Positions 42,789 through 53,500 of a DNA stretch of 64,000 nucleotides are shown one piece after another. The notes under the pieces were generated by a model. That model saw only the letters and a program-made list of their open reading frames with translations. It did not search any database and had not been told where the DNA came from. Position numbers and translations under genes: made by a program. Source of the stretch: Prochilodus magdalenae. Its lineage: Eukaryota > Chordata > Actinopteri > Characiformes > Prochilodontidae. Location: contig JAMWET010003181.1 in the NCBI GenBank assembly GCA_024036415.1, forward strand, positions 211,001 through 275,000, written 5' to 3'. Position 1 is the stretch's first letter. Each line of letters begins with the position of its first letter.

Positions 42789-43422
42789 AGTACCAGTCAA
42801 AAGTTTAGACACCTTAAGTTTAGACATCTTAAAGACTCTACAGGCTTACACTTAACAATTCCAACTGAAGAGATGTCTGAGAAAATACATATCCTGATAT
42901 GCCACATATCGTCGCTGTCCAATGAAAAACATGTATCTCCATTTTTGTCCATTTTGACTTTTATGCATCATTTGAAAACAGCCGCTGCCGTTTACACTTT
43001 GTGAGATTTGCATGATGAATGGACCAACTGAAATGGCCCAGAAGTGCTCGAAAGGACGTCTGGTTCCATTGACTTACATTAAAATTGAATGAGGTTTTTG
43101 GCATCTCAAAGTAAATTTGCCATTTTGGACAGCGACGATATACTCTTGATGTATTGCAATATTATATTGTTGCAATATTGCCTATATATATTTGTTGCGC
43201 AAAAAACTTCTCTTTTCTCTTCTTTGTAACTTTGCACAACTTACAAGCTCTAGTTCTGCTTGGCATGTAGTGAATATTTGTAATATACACACAAACAAAA
43301 TTTGTCCAAAATTGTTGTAAGAAAATCTTGTTATTTTATAGTTTGATGTCACATTTTTTATGCCTTCAGAAATAAGGAACTCTTCTATGAGTAGCTGTGT
43401 CTAAACTTTCGACTGGTAGTGT
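42789..43422. mobile_element. Non-autonomous Tc1-type element carrying a nested MITE
   Basis: The terminal inverted repeats are TACCAGTCAAAAGTTTAGAC on the left and, in reverse complement, TACCAGTCGAAAGTTTAGAC on the right. The interior is non-coding and is split by a 230-bp MITE at 42909-43138. A partial relative without the insertion is at 30865-30985. Confidence 0.85.
42909..43138. mobile_element. 230-bp MITE, second member of the TCGTCGCTGTCC family
   Basis: It starts TCGTCGCTGTCCAATG and ends CATTTTGGACAGCGACGA, flanked by TA on both sides. Comparison with the uninterrupted 30.95 kb copy shows exactly one added TA, so TA is the target duplication. It shares its ends and the internal block GGTTCCATTGACTTACAT (as a relative) with 12537-12704. 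Confidence 0.9.
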
Positions 43423-43424
43423 AC

Positions 43425-46010
43425 ATGACAAACAGCAATCCTACAGGCTTAAACAACAGTTAGTAAAAGATGGTAATTGCTTTCATGTGTACAGCACCAG
43501 TCTGGAAACAGGTGTAGTTATGGGACCGATATCTGCCTAAATGCTGGATCAGATATTGAGTGTAAAAAAATGAATGTGCTCCAATCCTGTAATAAAGCTT
43601 AAATATCACTCAGTTGATTCAGTGGGTTTGCATCCACCAGTTTATGCCAAAAGAGCTTTTAGGCAGTTAGAATAGCACTAAAGCCCAAATGCAGAAAAGG
43701 GTGATGGACAAAAGTTATAATATTCATATAAACTATTACAAATCAACATGCTCTCTCACCAATTATACCCCCCCACACACACACACCCCTATCATTATTA
43801 TTGATTTTGCTGTTATTGTTGTTAATACATTTTATTTATTTATATATTTTTTGATTATTTATTTATTTATTGATTTGTGTATTTTATTTTGGAAAGACAA
43901 TAAATACTCATTAACAAAAAAAACCCATAACAAATCAAGCCATAAATCTTTAAGCCATAACTCAATTATTCTGTTTCAATTGGCATACAGTGGTGACACC
44001 AAATGTTTTACCCTCTACCCATAGATTTTCCAAGGTTGCTTCGAAATGCTTCTGAAATGCCAAATGTAAAGCGGGTTTGAAAAATGGCTCTGCTACACAG
44101 TGCGCCCCCAGAATTGTCAGTTGCACCTACATTCCCAGATGCAAGATGGACGTCGTTGGGGTGACACAGAGATGTGCTTGTTAGGTTGGCTAGTCCTGGC
44201 TGGCGTCTCTTAACTACATACAGCATTGGCATATAAAGAAGGCAGAGGCCTGTGAAGTAAATTCTACTTAATTCGTTTCATGCAACTCATTACAACACTG
44301 CTCGTTATCATGCTAGACTATGTCATCTAAAGTTTTTTTCCTCATAACTGTAGTGGATGACAACCTAATTAGCTTTCTGCCAAAATGTGATGATGTTGGC
44401 TGTGTATTTTTGACTGTTTGAATAGTTTGAGCCAGGTAATATATTTTTAGATGCCTTTCCTAGGTGCTCCGATTAAAAACAGCTAATTATGAAGTTTGAA
44501 GTACTACTATGAAGTAATATTCTAAAGGTGTCTGTTTCAGCCGGTGCTCAGCCAATGATCATTTACTTATGTAATAATTGGTACAGGCCTAATACTGATA
44601 TTAAACCATTATTAGCAGTTATTAGACCTGTCACAATTATTACATAAGCAAATGATAACAATTATTTGATCTGCGTAGTTATTTAGGTGACAGTTGTCAT
44701 CTCTTAAAATTATGTTTGCATAGCAAAAACAGAATCTGTAATATGTGCATAAATAAAGGAAACAGTAGAAAAGAAAAACATATTTAAATAGACATGTTAA
44801 TAACTTTATACCAGTAGCGCCCAACCCTGGTTCTGGTTAACTACTCTCCTACAGAGTAGCCTGTATCAAAAAGCTGACCCATCCCATATATAACTCCATC
44901 TGACCCAACCAATCAGGGACGTGATACAGTGATATGATACTATATAGTATGATGCATATGAAATACTGCAGTACAGTTAAATACAGTACAATAGCTGTAT
45001 ACCTCTTGGTCTATGGTATAACCCTTAAAGGGCAGCAGTCAATACTGTTTGTGTATTTGAGTTCAAGCTACCAGCCATCAGTTTAAGCTACTACATATCA
45101 ACATCCAGTGTGGCTTGTACTTTGGTTTGGAACACAAAGTGAGTTTTGCTTATGTTCTGACCTCATTAATTAACAGATACATGCATTAACATTTATTAGC
45201 AAGTCTACAAAAGCTTACATCATTCGGTCATGTGGATAGGAGGCTCTGTTCAGTTCCTCAGGGACATTGAATCGATCGGTTGTGGGCCTGTTGGGGAAGC
45301 CTCCTTTAACCTAGGCTACCTTTGTGAGACTGAATGAAAAACAGCCCTCAGCTCATCCAAAGACATGTGGGTTAATCACACAGACATGTGCATCAGTAGT
45401 AGGGACTGACCTGCCTTTTATCTTCAGATTGGCTTTCCATCTATCCTGCTTTCTTCTGCTGCTTTGCTGTCAGTGCTGTAGTCATTATGTTGCATCTGTT
45501 TCTCAGCATTGATGGAGCAGGTAATGACTGTACTGTTCTTGCAGTCATCTTTTATTTCACTTTTACTTGATGCATTGCATGTGTTCTTCGTTCTCTGAAA
45601 GGAATTTACTGATTTGTTTTTTTGCTAGACATTTTTTTGATCACTAATGTTTTTATTAGTGTTTAAACTATTTGCATTTAATTGTAACATTATGTGCATC
45701 AGGTTGTATGCTGTTGGTGTACAGCGTCCTTTAGATCTGGGATTATGTCCACAGATTTCACATCTAAGGAGTAAAGAATACTTTCTATAAATGATCAACC
45801 AATGCAAAGTTTTTAAAAATGTAAGAGTGGTGATGTGACTGCTTCTACAGAGCTAGAACACCTTAGACAATTATATCCAGTATACTAGATGTTTGGAATG
45901 AAAAAAAAAGTCCATTCTAATGGGACCACAGCACGTTTTTAGCATTCTATCAGTTATAATTATAATTATTATAATTATTATTATAATTAGTAGCAGTAGT
46001 AGAAGTAGTT
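43425..46010. other. Non-coding sequence, inferred mtus2 intron
   Basis: AT-rich with short runs such as CACACACACAC near 43774 and TTTAT repeats near 43840. Only chance reading frames are present and no exon is supported. Confidence 0.4.

Positions 46011-46011
<1 letters not shown>

Positions 46012-46050
<39 letters not shown>
46012..46050. repeat. (TTA)n microsatellite
   Basis: Thirteen consecutive TTA/ATT units, preceded by degenerate TAATTAT sequence. Confidence 0.95.
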
Positions 46051-46119
46051 CAGTGAATGTGCACTTCTTATTCTTCTTATTTCTTTGTAATTGAGAGATT
46101 TGTATCCTTTATTATTCTC

Positions 46120-46265
46120 ATCCGAACATTGATGTGGCCTACATCTAGAAACTTGTCCAGTCCATGCTAAATCAAATCACAGCTGTTGTTTGTGCATGTG
46201 GCAGTATTACATGCTATTAGGTATGTTTTGTTCACAGGTGACAATTTTTTTTTGTCTGGTGAGCT
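46120..46265 (+). mobile_element. Tc1-like transposase 3' fragment (5.2 kb family)
   Basis: GAACATTGATGTGGCCTACA, AGAAACTTGTCCAGT, CAAATCACAGCTGTT and the following block match 5485-5620 at high identity. It corresponds to the C-terminal end of the transposase, with an internal TAG. Confidence 0.7.
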
Positions 46266-46756
46266 TTCTGTACATCACATTAGACATAAAAGCTATAGCC
46301 AGTTTTTATCTCAGGGTAGTATATAAATAAAAAAATAGTAGGAAATGAATAAATATGAAACTGTATAGGAACTGTATTGTTTGGTTGCAGTAGTGCAACA
46401 GATTTTCCAAAGGCATTTGAAAATGATAAAAGCAGCAAATACCAAATGTGCTTTTGTAAAGGAGTATGTAATGGTAAACTACGTGTGAATTCTGATGCTT
46501 ATCATGTTTTTATGGGTGGCCGAAAACATCAAAGCTAAAAATTCAGTATGCACTGTGTATGTATGTATATATATGTATATAGTCTATTTCCTAATTGCCA
46601 TTACACATTTTCCACTGATGGAAACAGATTTCAGTTTGTTATTTGAGCTATGCAGATGTGTTCTAATTGGTCTTGTAGTTGACTATTCATCCTGTATAAA
46701 GAATATATGCAGCATTTTTCTCCAAATAATTCTTGCATTTTAAAATATTCTACATG

Positions 46757-47228
46757 CCATCACACTTTCGGGTTTCCCGGCCACCTCCGATCTCCCGGAC
46801 ACCATCTCTTTTCTCCCTGATGATGTCATAGCCACATGCTTCGAAATACTCCACTTCCTCGATGTAGGTCTTCAGAGTTCTGATTGCCCACCTGCACATC
46901 TTTTCCCCGTCGCTACATAAACCTCAAAGACACACTTTCGCTTTGTGAAGTATTGCCGAACCTTGTTTGCTTACTGAGCATTCTCTCCTGCTTATCTCTC
47001 TTTATTATTCCTGTTTTAGACCCATCTTTGTTCTCGACTCTCTCTTTGGATTAGCCCTTCTGGTTTTGTTCACTACTCTATTTGCTTACTGTGTTCTAAC
47101 CTCCCCTGTTGCTCTCTGGATTTTTCTATTGGATTTCCCTCAGGATTTGTTTGCCAGTAGACTGACACTCGGATTTTTTTACCTTGGCGCCTCTCTCTCT
47201 CTCACTTATTTTCTCAGAATATTTTAAC
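46757..47228 (+). mobile_element. Possible LTR fragment of a retrotransposon
   Basis: CpG-bearing, CT-rich sequence unlike its flanks. It has a CATAAACC block followed by short GACTCTCT, CCTGTT and GGATTTG phrases that are characteristic of the R/U5 part of fish LTR elements. No internal gag or pol sequence is next to it, so it would be a solo LTR or fragment. Ends and target duplication were not identified. Confidence 0.3.
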
Positions 47229-47229
47229 A

Positions 47230-50200
47230 TAGCTCGTCAGACTTTCACCTTAATCACAAAAAAACCTTGTGGCACTAAGTGAATATTTTGGGAATAATTT
47301 TGATATACTGAGACTATTTTTTATATACTGCAACCAAGAAAAGTCAGAAAGACCCCTCCCCCCCAGGTTAACTTGATGAGAATTGTTTTTCATAGATATC
47401 CTCAAATGTTAAAATATTTCTGGGTCAGTAGATTCTCTGTGGTGACTGAACGTTTTAACTCTAGGACCACTGGACCCTTGTAGTAAAAGTAGGTCAAGTG
47501 CAAAGTTGTCTCAGTGCAGTGGGTGTTGAGAGGGGAAATTGGGGGGTTGGTAAAAACATACTCCAAAAAGGTTTCTGTCATATGTAGCATAAAAAATCAC
47601 TCTACGGCACAGAGTACCCTGTTTCCTCACATAGTATGACTTTCCATCTGGCCACCTTGTTTTAAGACCAAAACATTTGATTAATAGATAGATCGATAGA
47701 TTGATTGAGTTTTGATCTATAATCTGAAGTATGTAGCATATTTCTGAAGCAGCTTAGTGTCTACTGCTGACCTGGAAATGACAGTGTTAGTCATGTGTGA
47801 CTGACAGGGCAGTTAGGCATGATCATTAACTTAATTCATTTTAATAGTGTTTTTAAAAAAAGCTAATACTAATGTTTACTTCATGACTCATACTCTATTA
47901 ACTATACAGGTACAGTATGTGGTTATAATTATTATAATTACTAAAATTTATGCATAAGAAAAATGAAACACCATGACATCCACAGGAAGAAAGAAAGGGG
48001 AAAGCGTAGGTTAGATTTTTGACTCCGAATGAAAAGTTAATTAGTGAAGTCAGGCATGACAGATACAGTAATAAAATAATAATGAGAATCTGGAGTTCAA
48101 ATTGTTGCTGTCCAAAGATAAAGTGGTATCTGAAAATGGTAATTTTACAAGGCAAAATTGTTAATTTAATTTTTTTTTATGTGTAGAGATTTTAATAGCG
48201 ATTATAATCTATTAGTAAATGCTCCAAAATTGACACGTTGGGTCTCAATCAATATAGACACATTGGGTCTCAATCAAAAAGTAGTCTGAGCTAAAACCCC
48301 CAATAACATTGAACTGTGAAAGGGTGGGGCTAAACTGCTGTAGACTAAAAAGGTGGATATCACAACCACCTTCTGATTGTGTGGTTTTATTTTTCTCCAT
48401 AACTTAAGCATAGTTTTATTGTGTATATTGTGTGAAAATGTCGTGGTGAATGGACATAAACGAATATGTTTCTTTTTGAACACTGTCCTAAAAACAGTGG
48501 ATTCAGCCCAGGCTGATTTTGCAGCTTGGTTTCTGTATGTGGACTGTATGGAGTGAAGAGTGAAAGATATGTTTTAAACGTAAGCAGCATTTGCATACCT
48601 CATCACACTCTTTCATTTCAGGACACTGCTCCTTTACTGCAGCTTAGTTGAGTTTGATAAAGTCTGTTGCCAACATTGTGCTTCCTTTGTAAAGCATCTA
48701 AAAATATCACCTTACCTAGTGCAGAAACTGTGGATCAGGTTTGTTTGCACACCTGGATTGTTTTTTTCTTTTTTTTTTTCCGGAAAATTTGTACCTACAC
48801 AGGACATTAGTGTGGCTTTACCTCAGGGAACGACCTCATACTGGCATGGCTCTGGAGTCAGTCTTGTTGCTGGGGAAATTTGGTTTCTGTTCTGTATTTT
48901 GTGGGCACTGTACAGTTTTGAGACAGACACCACCATGCATTATACAACAGTGTCCTTAAAAAGTAGTTCCGTGGTATGTTTAATTTCCTCTGGCAGTACA
49001 GTTTATAAATCTGCACAGCAGTAATATTGGTATGATTTGTCAGGGGAAAATTGTCTATTTAGAAAATGCCAGGGTTTATTGACCTACTATAAATAAGCAT
49101 ATTATCTCAAAATGAATATTACAACAATCTCAGGAGTCTGGAAGTAAATCAAAATTAAAACAACTGACAGCGGGCACACACCTGGCAGTAGATACTCCTA
49201 ATATAGGCTTGTAATAAAGCATGTGTGACAGAACGTTACAGTATTTTGTGGAGTCAAATAGATGGAATATTTATGGTGTCAAATAGGCAGAATGTTTCAC
49301 ACTCCAGCCACATCGCCATTGTTTTAAGCAGTTAATACAAAAATGTATATTATGTATCAGTTTTACCTTAGCAGCTATGCTGATTTATAATAGGGAGAAT
49401 GGCATTTCTCTCATCACCACACCAAACACCTGCTCTAGCATGAGATGTCTTGTGATCTCTGCATAAGGCTTTTCACTTCCAATGTCACACACCAACATCT
49501 ATGGGTCCTCAGCTAGCTTTAACAAGACGTTAACACGGTATTCCCAGTATAGACATTATAGCAGAAGCTGCTAGGAAAAGAAAAAAGATGGTATCAGAGG
49601 AAGCCAGGAAGAGAAAAAGAGTGAGCCACCCAGCAAAAGACCAGAGTAAAACTTGGACTGGCTTTTACTGGTTGGCGAGAGCTAAAAGAGATAAAATGAT
49701 GCAATACAGTCTCAGAGGTAACAGGAAACAACAAATATCCAACAGCAGAGTGTTCATCCCTTCTAACCTTCCTTATGAAAGATTGCAGTGTAGGCTGTAA
49801 CCTTATCTGTGTCGCCCCTGTCTCACAGAGGTAGTTTTTCCAGATTCATCTAACCTCATTCCTGTTATAGTCTAGCATGCAAAGAAAGAAATTCAACTCC
49901 GGGCAAAAAAAGTTTGGTCAGTCTTGGTCAATCTCACACCAAATAAGCCTTAGAAGTTAGACTTAGAAGTCTGGTTGTCTTTGCCATTTCTGTCCTAATG
50001 TCAACTCTGCAAGCCTACCCTCGCAAATCTGGTTATTCACACATAGGAAGTCATCTGTTGTGTGCATATGCATGTGTGACCGTTTGTATTTGCTAATCAG
50101 CAAATGCACATGTACAACTATTTAGAGAGCTCAAAACACACTTAGTGTTTACAACAGTGGTGTAAAAGTAAATTACACCCCACAACTGTAGGGGGACCCC

Positions 50201-50344
50201 AAGAGTTTTCTTCAGGGACCTGCCCTGGCCTATTAGTGTTATAGCACTGTTTGTATTTGGCTTTGTGTTTAGGTCATTTATATTATGACCTGGCTTCAGA
50301 TTGCTAATGACCTAATATGATTTTTTTTCTTGTCTTCTCATCAG
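47230..50344. other. Non-coding sequence, inferred mtus2 intron
   Basis: No recognised repeat family or exon-like unit until the acceptor TCTTCTCATCAG at 50344. Short open frames are not supported by motifs. Confidence 0.4.
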
Positions 50345-50510
50345 GTTGAGAGTAGAGACCGCCTGATGTCTGTCAAAGTGCACCTTCCTCCTTAAGAAAG
50401 ATGCAAGTTTGTCTCCTTGGCTGGTGCTTGTGAAGAGTCCCGCAAGTGAAATGGTGCTAAAATGGATGTGACAGCCATGAGAGCATAAAAACCCAGAATT
50501 TTAATAAAAC
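50345..50510 (+). other. mtus2: mtus2 5' leader with four upstream ORFs
   Basis: Begins after the acceptor CTTCTCATCAG. It holds uORFs at 50366-50395 (10 codons with stop), 50401-50433, 50451-50471 and 50462-50488, all ending before the main ATG at 50511. Such a crowded leader should reduce initiation at the main start, or make it depend on reinitiation. Confidence 0.6.
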
Positions 50511-53500
50511 ATGAGCATGAGTGACAAGCTGGTTGGACCTGTTGGATCTACCTTTCAGGAAAGCCATGGGGAACTCAAAAATAACAACAGGTGCACTGAG
50601 GATTCCCTTGATGGAGATGCCAATGCCAATCAGATTCAAAGCAAAGATGGTAGAACTTTGGAGGAGACCTCTTTTGTCTCTCACGGTGAAGAGCAGGGCA
50701 AAATCATCATCTGGGGCACAGACTCTCAGTATGACGACCCAGAACTGGCAGAGTTTGAAATGTTGGAATGCCAAGAACTGGAGGCATTCCTTGTGGAATC
50801 AGAGGATACTTATGTAAAAGATGCTGGAGCCATCCCAGGGGAGCGATCCACCAACATTCTGGAAACTGAGGACCCACAAGTCTCTAGTAAGAATGAGGCC
50901 TCCCAAGCTGACGCAAAGGAGCAAGAGAATGTTTCCCATGTGTCCATCAGCAAAGAAGCTGAGACATGCCTAGCTAAGACTGAGGTCAGCTCTGATAATG
51001 ATGTATTTATATCCTGTCACTCCACAATGTCCAGCTTTGGAGGAAGTCTTGCAAGTGCCCTAGAACATGCAGGTCAAACCCAAACAGCAGAGTCGTGGCC
51101 TGCACAAACAGGAACTTACAGAACTCTCTCAGAGGACCTCACCTTTGCCTCACAGTCATGTTTGACTATCTCAGATAGGAGCAGGGGTTCTCTCCATGCT
51201 GACGGCACTCACATTGATCTCAATCTTAACACTACCACCTTACTCGAGGAACCTCTTTTAGAAGCACAAGAAAAACAGCTAGCTGAAAATGTATTAACAT
51301 ACAAGGAATCCTCAGGTCAGCTGAGAAATGGCAAAAATGAATGTAACCTAAGCATAATGAATGCTAACAATGAGCACAATGAAGTAGGGCTTGCCAGTGA
51401 GTACAGTGTTGGGCATCAAGAAGCTCCTGTTGAGGAAGAACGGGCTAAAATTAGGGAAGAATGCAAAAATCTAGATGCAAAAAACATTGCAGCGCCTCCA
51501 AATTCTTGCCAGCCATTTGGGTCAGAGGACAAACAGTCTCCTACTGTGACCAAGATTCCTCAAGATTCCAATCCATCCCAAAGTGAGGAAACTTTTGACA
51601 TGAATCATAAATCCTCTAAACCAGGCTCAAAGGGAACACCTACTCACTGCGCAGTTACTGAACCCAAACTGTACCAAAAGCAGGCATCTTTTCAAACAAC
51701 TCGCAGTTCTAGCCCATCCAGCCTAGAAAGGCGAAAGCCGTGGTGCAGTCCATCTAGCCCCGCCACTCCTCCATCTCCTAAAAATACTGGATCCCCAAGA
51801 AGACGACTACTGTCTTCACCAGCCAAAACAGTCAGTCCGAAAGCTCCAAACCAGGAACCTACGGGCTCTCCACAAAGAGGTACCAGTGGTCTAAAGCAAC
51901 CGAGCAAAAGCTATCTCAGTACTGGCATCCCAAAACCCATTCCCCCGCAACCACCAGCTAAAACTGATTTTCCCCAGAAGTCCTCCCCGCCTCAAAAGCC
52001 TAAAAATGTCCGTCCAAAAATCATCACCTATGTCCGCAACAGCCCTCAGGCAAAGCCGCATTCTGCAGAGGGTCCATATGAGGCATCTACTCTGCCCTCA
52101 AGGCTTACAGCATACGCTAGCTCACCAGCTACTAAAGAGCAGAAGGTTGGAGGACCCAAAGGCTCACCGGTGCTTAGTTCCTCCAATGTCCTATATGATA
52201 AATATCGTCAGGAGCTGCAGAAAGGAGGATACTACTCCCCGCCTGGCCTGATGATGTCTGGAATCAGACCTCCCAGTCACACTATGCCTCACAAACTGGT
52301 GGGAAAGTCAGAAAGTTTTCATGGAGAACTTCCAGACAGATATATTCATGAGGTGAGCATTTTTATAGCATTCATTGAAACAAGTGTCATATTGCCTTAT
52401 CTTTATTTTAGGTCAATGCATATTCATAGTATATGCCCCTGGCTTGGTTTGCTGTTTCCAGGTGGGCAAAGCTGTCCAGCACAGTTCACAAGAAGTACCT
52501 GGTATCTGTCGTTCACCCAGAGCCCTCAGGCCTCAGCTGGGCCTTGGGGCTGTAACTAGGCAGCCTACGACCAAGACCAGGATGATGATGCCCAGCCAAA
52601 GGTCAGCTTCACCCCTTGGCCACACAGCTCCTGCTGGTCAGCCCACCTACTGCTACCAGGATCTCACAGGTAAGAACATGGCTGTTGTAGAAGCTCTCAT
52701 TGGAATGCTTTAACCATTAGCAGTGAGGGGAAGCCTGTATTAGGTATGCAGTAAACAGCCGAGCATATGAAATATTAGAACAGTTGTGCTCTCTGTAAAA
52801 ATTCAAGGGCACATGCCAATATCTGGCATGAGGCCTTAAATCCCAGTTATTGATCTCTTTATGATAGGCCGGCTGCCAATATTCAAAATGACCACAATTT
52901 CTTGAGCCCACTGTGATTATATTCAGTCATCTGTTAAAATATCATGATGATAAGATTTCATGCCAGGTCTATGGTTTTGCTTTGGATAGTTGTAAAATTA
53001 GATTTGATTGAATACAAAACTCTGTGTGTAAATGAATCCCTGAATATCTGAAGCATCAGCTTACTAACCAGGAGAAGCAGCAGGCTTGTGGGGGTCGTCC
53101 CATGGAAATACAGTAGCTGATTAAAGAGTAATTACTCCCCAATGCCTAAAGGTTCCGAATAAAATAAATACATTCCTTTGATATAATGAAGGACATCAGG
53201 CCTATTAAAGGAGCAATATGTAGGATGATGTAATCTGTTGACTTCCTATGCTCACAGAAGTAACATTACAAGTTCAGCATCAAACTTCAGCAAGAATGTT
53301 TACTCCTGTTTGCTGTTAACTTTGTCACTTGTTTTCAAACATGTTTCTTCCCACGCTTCTTCGTTGGCTCATGTGGCAAACTCAACGCTATAGTGACTTC
53401 CTCTCGCCTCTTCAGGCACAAAGTAGTATTTCTTCACAATCTGTTAATCATTTTAGTTCAGTTTGGATTTTTTTTAAACTAAAAATCTTACATTTTATCA

